Positions 7,957 to 16,271 of a stretch of 64,000 nt of DNA are shown here, one piece after another. The first letter of the stretch is position 1; each line of letters starts with the position of its first letter. Both the position numbers and the translations under genes were made by a program. The notes beneath the pieces are model-generated. The model was not told where the DNA came from. It did no database searches and worked only from the letters and a program-made list of their open reading frames with translations. The DNA is from UBA5314 sp040217815 (GTDB taxonomy: Bacteria; Bacillota; Syntrophomonadia; Syntrophomonadales; Syntrophomonadaceae): NCBI GenBank assembly GCA_040217815.1, contig JBEHWI010000008.1, positions 36,563-100,562 of the forward strand, given 5' to 3'.

Positions 7957-7986
7957 GATTATATTGGGGAAAACAGGCTATTATGC
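7957..7986 (-). promoter_or_regulatory. Candidate forespore promoter of dacF
   Basis: GCATA (7986-7982) is followed after 18 bases by TATAATC (7963-7957) on the minus strand. The -35 fits the sigma F/G GHATR and the spacing equals that of spoVAC and spoIVB. The -10 matches five of seven positions of CATNHTA. It could also be read as a sigma A -10 lacking a good -35. Confidence 0.5.
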
Positions 7987-8067
7987 CAGACTTGAAACCT
8001 ATCTTGGCACCAGGTTGGCCTGGAGCATTACCAATCCATATTTTCTAAAGGTTGGGAAGTTAAATAT

Positions 8068-8910
8068 CTACGGTTGTATATCCACGGCAACATCAGCGGG
8101 TTTTCCAAAATATACCCAGCTGGTGGCGACGGCGTCTACGCCGGTCCGGGCAAAGAGGGCTGCATTGCCCTCATTTATGCCGCCGGCCGCAATAAGGGTG
8201 ATGCGCGGATTAATCCTGCGTATTTCTTCTATCATTCTGGCCAGATCATCCGGCTTCCATTTATCGAATTGAATACCATCAATTCCCGTTCTGGCCAGCA
8301 ACCGGGCCTGATCTTCATCCTCGACTTCAACTATTATTTTCTTTTCCCTGGTTTCAAGGCGCATCTGCTCCAGAAGAGCCGGAAGGGCTTCAAATCCGCC
8401 CAGAAAATTGACATGCTGTTTAAATATGAGCACCGTTTCCGACAGGCCCAGGCGGTGGGGAAAAGCCCCACCGGCCAGGATTGACTTTATGCTCAGCTCC
8501 TTGGTCCCGGGAAAGGATTTTCGGGTGGCTACGATGGAGATGCCCGGATTAACGGCCCTGGCCTCATCGACCATTTTTCTGGTTCTGGTGGCAATACCGG
8601 AGCAGTATTCAACCAGGTTAAGGCACACCTTCCAGGCCATATGCAGAGAGGCAGCGCTCCCTTCTCCTGCAATCAGAAGGGTTTGGGGAGAAACCCTTGT
8701 GCCTGAAGGAAGATAGTGCTGAGCCTTGATACCCAGTTTGCCGAAGATCCTCACTACTTCTTCAATTCCAGAAAGAACCGTGTCTTCTCGGGAGGTGAAG
8801 CTTATCCTGCCTTCCCTGCCGCCTATTCCCAGAACGGTTGTAGTTAAGTCCAGGTAGGGAACGTCTTCCTTTATCAAGTTGTCTAAAAACTCATCGCTCA
8901 CATACACCAT
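8068..8910 (-). CDS. modD: ModD, molybdenum-locus quinolinate phosphoribosyltransferase-like protein
   Basis: A 280-residue protein of the NadC/quinolinate phosphoribosyltransferase fold. Motifs include EDVPYLDLTTTVLGI at the N-terminus, NLVEYCSGIATRTRKMVDEA, VATRKSFPGTKELSIKSIL and a C-terminal AAGGINEGNAALFARTGVD. NadC enzymes are similar, but the ATRKSFPGTK form and the neighbouring mod genes identify ModD, whose reaction is not settled. ATG 8910 has AGGGG about ten bases upstream. It lies 76 bp downstream of modA in the same direction. Confidence 0.88.
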   Translation of the reverse strand: MVYVSDEFLDNLIKEDVPYLDLTTTVLGIGGREGRISFTSREDTVLSGIEEVVRIFGKLGIKAQHYLPSGTRVSPQTLLIAGEGSAASLHMAWKVCLNLVEYCSGIATRTRKMVDEARAVNPGISIVATRKSFPGTKELSIKSILAGGAFPHRLGLSETVLIFKQHVNFLGGFEALPALLEQMRLETREKKIIVEVEDEDQARLLARTGIDGIQFDKWKPDDLARMIEEIRRINPRITLIAAGGINEGNAALFARTGVDAVATSWVYFGKPADVAVDIQP

Positions 8911-8985
8911 GTCATTTCTACCCCTTAGGCTCCCGTGTACTCGAAACCACGGTACTACTTATTTGTTTTCCGATTCGGGAGCTTT

Positions 8986-9807
8986 TTATTTAGCTTTTTC
9001 AAAGCCGTACTTGGCAAATACCTGCATGGCTTGATCGCTCTGTAAAAACGTCAAGAAATCTTCAGCAGCGGCGCTGTTCTTAGAAGAACCTATAACGGCA
9101 GCGGGCAGCACCACCGGCTCATGGGTCGAAGGCAAAGCAGTTGCGGCAACCCGCACCTTGTTCGAGGTCATGGCGATGGTATTCCAGACCAGCCCGGCAT
9201 CAGCATCACCCGCTTCAACCCAGGAGGTTATCTGCATCAGGTCTTTGCCCACTACCAGTTTGGCCTGCACCTGGTCCCACACTTTAAGCGTCTGCAGGGT
9301 CTGCTGAGCGGTTCGGGCCGCTGGGACAGTCTGGGCTTCGCCGATTCCAATTTTCTTGATTTCCGGCCTGGCCAGATCTTCAAAGCTGTTGATGTCAGTA
9401 TTGTTCTTCCCTACAATTAAAACCAGTTCATCACTTAATAGGTTTTTCCTGGTGCCGGCTTTGAGCAAGTTCTTCTGCTCCAGGTCATCCATTTCCTTCT
9501 TGCCCTGGGAAATGAAAATATCGGCTGCGGCGCCCTGCTCAATCTGAGTTTTCAGTGATCCGGAGGGGCCGTAATTAAAGGTTATCTGCACGTCGGGTTT
9601 GGAACCTGCATACATGACTTTTAGCTCTTCCATGGGAGTCTTGAGGCTGGGAGCAAGCGACACCAGTAGATTGGTCGTTTGAGCCTGGGTATTGGCTGCC
9701 TTTTGTTTATTGGAGCAGGCCGCCAGAGTTGACATGATCATCATAAGGGCCACAATAAGAATGAATCCCCGCTTAAAGGCCGGGCTCAATACGCTTTGAA
9801 CTTTCAT
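8986..9807 (-). CDS. modA: Molybdate ABC transporter substrate-binding protein (copy 1)
   Basis: A 273-residue lipoprotein. After a hydrophobic leader the lipobox STLAAC gives the anchored cysteine, followed by LLVSLAPSLKTPMEEL and the ligand-binding segments TFNYGPSGSLKTQIEQGA and WVEAGDADAGLVWNT typical of ModA. It captures molybdate or tungstate outside the membrane for ModBC. ATG 9807 is six bases from AGAAGG and better placed than the ATG at 9813. It is one of two modA genes here and lies downstream of modC; the two mature regions are related but clearly diverged. Confidence 0.9.
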   Translation of the reverse strand: MKVQSVLSPAFKRGFILIVALMMIMSTLAACSNKQKAANTQAQTTNLLVSLAPSLKTPMEELKVMYAGSKPDVQITFNYGPSGSLKTQIEQGAAADIFISQGKKEMDDLEQKNLLKAGTRKNLLSDELVLIVGKNNTDINSFEDLARPEIKKIGIGEAQTVPAARTAQQTLQTLKVWDQVQAKLVVGKDLMQITSWVEAGDADAGLVWNTIAMTSNKVRVAATALPSTHEPVVLPAAVIGSSKNSAAAEDFLTFLQSDQAMQVFAKYGFEKAK

Positions 9808-9878
9808 AGCCATCCTTCTTTCATATCCATAGTATCAGGTTTTCATAAAGGTTCTGGTTGTCAAATACTGATGCTCAT

Positions 9879-10946
9879 TCATGGCTTTAGGGTCATGATC
9901 CTGTCCGGATCCAGACAGATCTTCCAGGGCAGGGGCTGGTCTTTCAATTCCAGCCACCGGTCCCGGGGCATCTCCCACTGCAGATGATAATCGCCGGGGC
10001 CGGACGGTTTTCGTTTCAGGGTTAAATAAACCGTATTGCGAAACGGCGTATCGTTTACAAAGCTGGGCCAGCAGTTGAAGACATTTTCCCGACTTTCCTC
10101 CCCCGCGCGGCTCAGGTAATGGGCTCTGATTCCTATATGGCTAACTCCATCTTCCCCCACCGGCCGGACCTTGAGCTTGACATCCCAATCCAGGGCTTGA
10201 ACCTGATCGGGACTTAAGACTTTGGCTTCGGTGAAGTTTTTGCATCCGGTAAGCCGGGCTGCGGCTACGGTAGTAGGGTTTTGAAAAACCTCTTCCTTCA
10301 CCCCGCAGGCTTCAATCCGGCCGTCAACTATAACCACCATTTGCCCGGCCATTCGGTAGATCTCCTCAATGTTATGGGTCACAAAAAGAGTGATGCCCTG
10401 ATAACCTGACAGTACTTCCAGCAGTTGTTTGACCATCTGACTGCGCAGGTGTTCATCCAGGGCCGAAAAGGGTTCATCCAGGAGCAGCACCCTCGGTCCA
10501 GAAGCCAGAGCTCTCGCCAGGGCCACCCGCTGCTGCTGCCCGCCGGAAAGCTGGTAAGGATATCTTTTCTCAAATCCCTCCAATTTGATCATTTCGAGCA
10601 TCCTGCGGGCGGTTTCCCGTTTTTCAATCTGGTTTTTCCCGTCCAGAGCAAAAGTTATGTTTTCCTCAACAGTCATATTGGGGAACAGTGCGTAATTTTG
10701 AAAAAGGAAGCCCACCTTCCTCTTGCGGGCCGGCAGATTGATGCCCTGGGAAGAGTCGAACAGGACCTGCCCGTTAAGGATGATTTTTCCCTCATCCGGC
10801 TTTTCCAGTCCGGCAATACAGCGCAGAGTCATGCTCTTGCCCGCGCCGGAGGCCCCCAGCAAGCCGGTAACATCGTCTCCAGCGGCAAACTTCACCTGCA
10901 GGGTAAATCCGGGCAGTTTCTTTTTTATATCAAGCATAAGTTCCAT
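9879..10946 (-). CDS. modC: Molybdate ABC transporter ATP-binding protein ModC
   Basis: A 355-residue ABC ATPase. With start ATG 10946 the P-loop GASGAGKS falls at residues 31-38, the signature LSGGQQQRVALARAL is in the middle and LLLDEPFSALDEHLR is Walker B. The C-terminal third is a TOBE-like molybdate-binding region. The ATG lies 4 bp after the modB stop, consistent with coupling. The frame is open for 13 more codons upstream, but that region is inside modB and has no better site. It powers import through ModB. Confidence 0.93.
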   Translation of the reverse strand: MELMLDIKKKLPGFTLQVKFAAGDDVTGLLGASGAGKSMTLRCIAGLEKPDEGKIILNGQVLFDSSQGINLPARKRKVGFLFQNYALFPNMTVEENITFALDGKNQIEKRETARRMLEMIKLEGFEKRYPYQLSGGQQQRVALARALASGPRVLLLDEPFSALDEHLRSQMVKQLLEVLSGYQGITLFVTHNIEEIYRMAGQMVVIVDGRIEACGVKEEVFQNPTTVAAARLTGCKNFTEAKVLSPDQVQALDWDVKLKVRPVGEDGVSHIGIRAHYLSRAGEESRENVFNCWPSFVNDTPFRNTVYLTLKRKPSGPGDYHLQWEMPRDRWLELKDQPLPWKICLDPDRIMTLKP

Positions 10947-10950
10947 ATCA

Positions 10951-11625
10951 CTACCTGCCAGCCGGCGCCTGCTTTCTCTGGGCATCCACCCAGTAATTCA
11001 TCACGCTCATCAGAACCAGAGATATTAAGAAGACTAAAAAGACCCAGACCATAGCCTGCTCCATCTCCCCGTTTTCCACGGCAAAGAAGATGGCCACCGG
11101 AATGGTCTGGGTCTTCCCCGGTATGTTCCCAGCTACCATGAGAGTAGCCCCGAACTCGCCCAGAGCCCGGGCAAAAGCCAGTATGGTCCCAGCTATGATC
11201 CCTGGCCAGGCCAGAGGAACGGCTACCCTCCAAAAAACCTTCCATTCAGACGCCCCCAGGGTACGGGCGGCATTAATGGTATTTATATCGATCTGTTCAA
11301 AAGCGCCCCGGGCGGTTTTGTACATGAGGGGAAAGGCTACTACCGTGGCAGCGATGACCGTGGCCGGCCAGGAAAAAATGATCTGTATGCCCCGTTCATA
11401 GAGCATATGACCAAAGGGGCCATTCTTCCCCAAAAGCAGCAGGAGGAAAAATCCCACTACGGTTGGGGGCAAAACCATGGGCAAGGTAAGCACGCCGTCG
11501 ATAAAGCCTTTTAATCTCCCCCGGTACCCGGCCACCAACCAAGCCGTTATAAGGCCCAGGAAAAAGGTTGCCATTGTTGCTGTAATTGCTGTTTTAAGTG
11601 ATATCCATAAGGGCGCCAGGTCCAT
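10951..11625 (-). CDS. modB: Molybdate ABC transporter permease ModB
   Basis: A 224-residue inner-membrane permease with about five membrane segments. The EAA loop motif is near residues 131-150 (AARTLGASEWKVFWRVAVPL), which contacts ModC. The first helix reads WISLKTAITATMATFFLGL and the conserved VLPPTVVGFFLL follows. ATG 11625 has AAGGAG about 13 bases upstream, a loose spacing. It sits between modA copy 2 (upstream) and modC (downstream). Confidence 0.93.
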   Translation of the reverse strand: MDLAPLWISLKTAITATMATFFLGLITAWLVAGYRGRLKGFIDGVLTLPMVLPPTVVGFFLLLLLGKNGPFGHMLYERGIQIIFSWPATVIAATVVAFPLMYKTARGAFEQIDINTINAARTLGASEWKVFWRVAVPLAWPGIIAGTILAFARALGEFGATLMVAGNIPGKTQTIPVAIFFAVENGEMEQAMVWVFLVFLISLVLMSVMNYWVDAQRKQAPAGR

Positions 11626-11646
11626 TTAAAGTTTAAGTCTCCTTAC

Positions 11647-12450
11647 CTACTTTGCGAGCACCGTAAATCCATATTTTTCGAAAACGGCCTTGGCCTGGGG
11701 ACCGCTTAAATAAGCCATAAAGGCTTTGGCTACGTCGGCATTCTTACTGGTTTTAATAACCGTTGCCGGATATACAATCGGAGTATGGGTGCCGTCGGCA
11801 GCAACTGCTACAACCTTTACTTTATCAGAAGTTTTGGCATCTGTCGCGTAAACCACTCCAGCATCAGCATTGCCGGTAGCGACCCAGGTCAGCACCTCTT
11901 TTACGTCCTTGCCGTAGACTGCCTTGCCTTTAACCTGGTCGAGGATGTTCAGTTTGGTGAATACCTCTTCGGCATACTGTCCGGCCGGAACGCTCTTGGC
12001 CTCTCCCAGCGCCAGTTTTTTAATGCCCTCCCCGGTTACTCCTGAGAAATCAGTTATATTGGCTTTGGAATCACTGGGAACGATCAAGACGAGCTTGTTG
12101 CCCAGCAGGTTTTTAATGGTGTCATCCATGGTCAAGCCTTTAGTTTTCAACTGGTCGATCTGCTTGGTGGCGGCGGATATGAATACGTCAACATCCGCTC
12201 CCTGTTCGATCTGCTGTTCCAGGGTTCCTGAAGCACCATAGTTAATAGTTACTGTTACGTTGGGGTTTTCCTTGGCATAATTGGCCTTTACTTCATCCAT
12301 GGAATCCTTCAGACTGGCAGCAGCGGATACGGTCAGAGACGCTTTTTGAGCCGGCGCGGTAGTGTTTGCATCCTTCTTAGAACAGGCGGCCACACTGCAT
12401 AAAAGGATAAGCGATAATAGTGCGGCAAGAATGATTCTGGCTTTCTTCAT
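11647..12450 (-). CDS. modA: Molybdate ABC transporter substrate-binding protein (copy 2)
   Basis: A 267-residue lipoprotein with signal peptide and lipobox CSVAAC. It has SAAASLKDSMDEVKANY, TINYGASGTLEQQIEQGA and WVATGNADAGVVYATDA, all classic ModA ligand-site segments. ATG 12450 follows CAGGAGG by about eight bases; upstream in-frame starts lack a site. It is the first gene of modA2-modB-modC-modA1-modD and faces the divergent regulator gene across 424 bp. This copy is closer to the textbook ModA sequence than copy 1. Confidence 0.92.
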   Translation of the reverse strand: MKKARIILAALLSLILLCSVAACSKKDANTTAPAQKASLTVSAAASLKDSMDEVKANYAKENPNVTVTINYGASGTLEQQIEQGADVDVFISAATKQIDQLKTKGLTMDDTIKNLLGNKLVLIVPSDSKANITDFSGVTGEGIKKLALGEAKSVPAGQYAEEVFTKLNILDQVKGKAVYGKDVKEVLTWVATGNADAGVVYATDAKTSDKVKVVAVAADGTHTPIVYPATVIKTSKNADVAKAFMAYLSGPQAKAVFEKYGFTVLAK

Positions 12451-12874
12451 TAACAATACCTCCTGCTTTCCCAAAACATTATTAAGGCATGCTAAATATC
12501 GAAACATTCTGTTATCAGCCAATAATTCCGCTCGAATAATCTCGTCATAGGCCGGTTAAACATGTCGTAGTTAAACGCTATTCAGGTGCATTAGTAATGT
12601 TTTGTATTGTTTTGTTATTTTTTATTATAAATAAGCAGGGTCAAGTTAGGCAAGCAAAAGCTTCTTGTTCAATGTCAATCTTTTGGAGCAATAAGAATGT
12701 ATCCAATAAAAAGGCCATAGCGAAAGTCAGGCCAACATGATATTATGAAAAATAATTGCTTTGCCATGGTAATTAATGTTTGTTTATGCCCTGTTACTCC
12801 ATGCCGAATGCCTTTTTATTACTGTTGTCCATAATAGAAGACTGTCATAGAAACAAGTGTAAAGGAGAAGCGAC
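12451..12874. promoter_or_regulatory. Divergent intergenic region between modA copy 2 and its likely regulator
   Basis: This 424-bp AT-rich gap should hold both promoters. I looked for a ModE-type palindrome and for a molybdenum-cofactor riboswitch fold and found neither. AT tracts (TTTTGTATTGTTTTGTTATTTT at about 12600) and several near-repeats of TTAATGTTTG-type sequence are visible, but no site can be named with confidence. Confidence 0.4.
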
Positions 12875-13837
12875 ATGAGTGATAATGTTTCCTTGACTCC
12901 CCAGGAAGTGGCCGACATTTTGAAAATTGCCAAAAACACGGTTTATGAACTGGTTAAAAGAGGAGAATTGAACTCCTACCGGGCCGGTAAAAAGATTCGC
13001 TTTGACTTAAAGGATGTCGAAGAATACAAGAGTCGGACCTCCAGCATGAAAGATTCCAATGTATATAATAGGAGCTCTGCAGAACAATCGGCTTACGCTT
13101 CAGCTGCGGTTCTGAACACCGAGAGATTAGCCCCGAGCATTATCATCAGCGGTCAGGACATCATGCTGGACATACTGGTAAGGCACTATCAAAACCACTA
13201 CCCCAACCTGAGCGCCCTGCGCTCGTATGACGGCAGCTACAACGGTCTGTATAATCTATACCTGGGCAAAATTCAAGTGGCTACCACCCATTTGTGGGAC
13301 GGTGATTCCAACCAGTACAATATCAACTATGTACGAAGGATGCTCCCTGGCATCCCGGCCATAATTATTCACCTGGCCTGTCGTATGCAGGGCTTCTTCG
13401 TAGCCAAAGGCAATCCCAAGGGATTAAAGGATTGGAATGATTTCAAGAGAGAAGACCTGGTGATGATAAACCGGGAAAAGGGTGCCGGAACCCGGGTTTT
13501 ACTTGATGAGCACCTGAGGCTTCTCAATATTTCCCCCTGGAGCATAAAAGGCTATGATAACGAAGCAACCTCGCACCTGGCGGTGGCAGGCAGCGTAGCC
13601 AGAGGCCAGGCCGATGTCGGAATTGGCAGCGAAAAAGCCAGCCTTCAGGTTAAAGATATAGATTTTATTCCTCTACAAATGGAACGATTCGAAATGGTGG
13701 TAAAAAAGGAAGACTCCAACCAGGCCTGGTTCGAGGCGCTGATGGGAATCATCCGCACCCCGGGATTCAGAGCCGAGCTGGAGGGAATCGGTGGCTATGA
13801 GCTGCGGGAACTTGGTCAGATCATCACCGAGACCTAA
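12875..13837 (+). CDS. HTH plus periplasmic-binding-protein-like regulator, probably of molybdate uptake
   Basis: A 320-residue one-component regulator. Residues 1-55 form an excisionase/MerR-type HTH (LTPQEVADILKIAKNTVYEL, then RAGKKIRFDLKDVEEY). Residues about 85-315 are a type-2 binding-protein domain related to ModA/LysR effector domains (IIISGQDIMLDILVRHY, NREKGAGTRVLLDEHLRL, GSVARGQADVGIGSEKA). No signal peptide is present, so it senses its ligand in the cytoplasm. ATG 12875 follows AAAGGAGAAGCGAC. Its divergent position next to modA suggests molybdate or tungstate as ligand; that is inference. Its stop codon overlaps the stop of the opposing alcohol dehydrogenase gene. Confidence 0.82.
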   Translation: MSDNVSLTPQEVADILKIAKNTVYELVKRGELNSYRAGKKIRFDLKDVEEYKSRTSSMKDSNVYNRSSAEQSAYASAAVLNTERLAPSIIISGQDIMLDILVRHYQNHYPNLSALRSYDGSYNGLYNLYLGKIQVATTHLWDGDSNQYNINYVRRMLPGIPAIIIHLACRMQGFFVAKGNPKGLKDWNDFKREDLVMINREKGAGTRVLLDEHLRLLNISPWSIKGYDNEATSHLAVAGSVARGQADVGIGSEKASLQVKDIDFIPLQMERFEMVVKKEDSNQAWFEALMGIIRTPGFRAELEGIGGYELRELGQIITET

Positions 13838-14946
13838 AAGGATGGCTTTATTACCTGCTCAAGCAAGGCTTGCAGTTCTTCAAATGACGGTTTTACCAGG
13901 CTGTTGTTCAGGTTCCTGGCCTGAGAACAGATCACTAAAAAGGTCCTTTTCTCTTCTTCGCTCAACATCGGCACCGGACCGGTTAAATCCAACATTACCT
14001 GGGAGAAATCATGCAGTCCCCTGAAGCCTGCTATTTCCAAAGCCTGCCCGGCCCTTGCCTCTCCTTTGCCATTAAGGAACCAGGCCAAAGCCGGCATTAT
14101 ATAGCCGTTGGCCCGGCCATGGGGAGTTCCTTTAAAATAGGTGAAAGAATAGCCCAGGGCATGCGGTATGGAAGTGCCGGTCTGGCTTATAACCGTGCCT
14201 GCCAGCATAGATGCGTAGAGCAGCTGAGAGCGCATCGCATCATCGGGCAGCCCTTTCGTCTTATCGAGTTCCCTGAGCAATCCACCCAAAAGGAACATGG
14301 CTTCGCTTGCCAGCACATCGCTCATGGGACTGTGCCGCACGGTCAAATATGATTCAAATACATGAGAGAAGGCATCGACGGCTGTATCAACAGTTATTTC
14401 CCTGGGAAGCGACCGGGTATAGGCCGGATCAAGCAGAGCCACCCGAGGAACAAGCAGGGGCGAAGCTATGCTCTTTTTACTATTGATGGCCGGGTAAGTC
14501 AAGATGCTGTATTGGGTAACCTCCGAGCCGGTGCCGGCAGTAGTGGGAACCGCAGCCAGGGGGAGAGCCCTGGCAAATTGGGCATTAAAAAGCTCTTCAT
14601 CGCCCAGGTTGTTGCAGGTCAGAACAGCGATGGCTTTGGCCGCATCCAGGGGTGAACCTCCACCGATCCCAATTACAAAGTCAGCCTTCTCACGGCGGGC
14701 GATGGAGGCCGCCCCGCGCATGGCTCCTACTTCCGGATTGCTCTTAACTTCATCAAAAACCGTCCATTCGATATGGGCCTCCGCCAGGGACCGGCAGACA
14801 TCATCCAGGGCTCCGTTTCGCTTTGCCGAACCGCCCTGCCCGCAGACTATAAAGGCCTTTCTACCCAGGGCCAACGCATCGGGATTATCCGCAACCGCCT
14901 TCCATCCGAAAATTACTTGGGTGGGGCAGTACCATTGCCAGTTCAT
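13834..14946 (-). CDS. Iron-containing alcohol dehydrogenase
   Basis: A 370-residue type III alcohol dehydrogenase. The Rossmann half includes VIGIGGGSPLDAAKAIA, the hinge VPTTAGTGSEVTQYSI, and the metal site DAFSHVFESYL, with later His residues in GTSIPHALGYSF and KGTPHGRANGYIMPA. It reduces aldehydes or oxidises alcohols with NAD(P)H. The specific substrate is not evident. ATG 14946 has AAGGAGTGACAAA in front; an upstream TTG is not needed. It ends in a four-base convergent overlap with the regulator gene and starts 18 bp after pdp. Confidence 0.88.
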   Translation of the reverse strand: MNWQWYCPTQVIFGWKAVADNPDALALGRKAFIVCGQGGSAKRNGALDDVCRSLAEAHIEWTVFDEVKSNPEVGAMRGAASIARREKADFVIGIGGGSPLDAAKAIAVLTCNNLGDEELFNAQFARALPLAAVPTTAGTGSEVTQYSILTYPAINSKKSIASPLLVPRVALLDPAYTRSLPREITVDTAVDAFSHVFESYLTVRHSPMSDVLASEAMFLLGGLLRELDKTKGLPDDAMRSQLLYASMLAGTVISQTGTSIPHALGYSFTYFKGTPHGRANGYIMPALAWFLNGKGEARAGQALEIAGFRGLHDFSQVMLDLTGPVPMLSEEEKRTFLVICSQARNLNNSLVKPSFEELQALLEQVIKPSF

Positions 14947-14963
14947 TTTGTCACTCCTTAAAT

Positions 14964-16268
14964 TCAACTTATTGTCTCAATTATCAATGGGCGTGGCGTA
15001 GGTGCGATGTCGTCTATCCGCAATGCCTCCTCCAAGCTGCGGCAGGCCGGCTCCAGGTCGTCCTCGCGGCGGGCATGGATTATGGCCAGGACCTCGTTTT
15101 CTTGCACCGCTTCTCCAACCTTTTTACAGAGTTCGACGCCCACGGCCGGATCGATCGGATCACCTAGGCGCTCCCTTCCCGCACCCAGACGGGCGGCAGT
15201 AATGCCAACCTGCAGGGCGTCCCAGGACCCGATATATCCGCTTTGCCTGGAAGACCAGGCATATTTTACAGGCGCCTGGGGCAGTCCATAGCCCGGTTTG
15301 CTAAAATCAAGGCAGCCACCTTGAGAAGAAATGATCTCCTTAAGCTTGCAAAGGCCCCATCCCTTGCACAGAGCCTCTTTCACCCAGTTCTGCGCCTCAC
15401 CCAGTTCAGTGAAGCGCCCGCCCAGAACCAGCATGTGGGCGGCCAGATAAAGGCAGGCTTCCTCTAAGTCAACCGGCCCCTGTCCCATCAGAGTTTGTAT
15501 GGCTTCTTTGACCTCCAGGGCGTTCCCCACCGCCTGGCCCAGGGGTTGATTCATATCCGAAAGAACCGCCACCACCCGGCGGCCCGCTCCGGCTCCTATC
15601 TTGACCATAGTCCGGGCCAATTGAACAGCCTGCTCCAGATCTTTCATGAACGCCCCCTGCCCCACCTTGACGTCCAGGAGGATGCCTTCGGCGCCGGCAG
15701 CGATCTTTTTGCTCATCACGCTTGAAGCTATAAGGGGTATGCTTTCCACCGTTCCGGTCACGTCGCGGATGGCATAGAGACTTTTGTCGGCCGGAACCAG
15801 GTTGCCGCTCTGGGCGATAACCGCCGCTTTGACTTCTCTCACCTGTTTAATAAATGAAGGCCGGTCCTGTTCCACCTGAAAACCGGGAATCGATTCCAGT
15901 TTGTCAATGGTCCCCCCGGTATGCCCCAATCCCCGGCCGGACATTTTAGCAACCGGCACTCCAGCTGCCGCCACCAGGGGCAGGATGATCAGGGTGGTCT
16001 TGTCCCCCACCCCGCCGGTACTGTGTTTATCAACCTTAATTCCTGGTATCTCGGAGAGGTCGACCACATCCCCGGAAAAGGCCATGGCCATGGTCAGGTC
16101 CCGGGTTTCGCGCTCACTCATACCCTGAAAGTAGACCGCCATGGCCCAGGCTGCGATCTGGTAATCCGGCAGCGAATGATCGCTTATTCCCCTTACCAGC
16201 CAATCTATTTCGGCCTGGCTCAATTCAAAACCGTTTCTCTTTTTTATAATGAGCTCCTGCATGTTCAT
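14964..16268 (-). CDS. pdp: Pyrimidine-nucleoside phosphorylase
   Basis: A 434-residue class II nucleoside phosphorylase that splits thymidine, deoxyuridine or uridine to base and (deoxy)ribose 1-phosphate. Motifs include VDKHSTGGVGDKTTLI (phosphate loop), SGRGLGHTGGTIDKLESI and LYAIRDVTGTVESIPLI. It is directly downstream of deoB (3-bp gap), so pentose 1-phosphates can be passed to phosphopentomutase. ATG 16268 is nine bases from GGAG. Length matches Bacillus Pdp. Confidence 0.95.
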   Translation of the reverse strand: MNMQELIIKKRNGFELSQAEIDWLVRGISDHSLPDYQIAAWAMAVYFQGMSERETRDLTMAMAFSGDVVDLSEIPGIKVDKHSTGGVGDKTTLIILPLVAAAGVPVAKMSGRGLGHTGGTIDKLESIPGFQVEQDRPSFIKQVREVKAAVIAQSGNLVPADKSLYAIRDVTGTVESIPLIASSVMSKKIAAGAEGILLDVKVGQGAFMKDLEQAVQLARTMVKIGAGAGRRVVAVLSDMNQPLGQAVGNALEVKEAIQTLMGQGPVDLEEACLYLAAHMLVLGGRFTELGEAQNWVKEALCKGWGLCKLKEIISSQGGCLDFSKPGYGLPQAPVKYAWSSRQSGYIGSWDALQVGITAARLGAGRERLGDPIDPAVGVELCKKVGEAVQENEVLAIIHARREDDLEPACRSLEEALRIDDIAPTPRPLIIETIS

Positions 16269-16271
16269 AGC

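Noticed and set aside
12451..12874. Molybdenum-cofactor riboswitch or ModE operator
   Set aside because: No matching conserved helices or palindrome could be seen.
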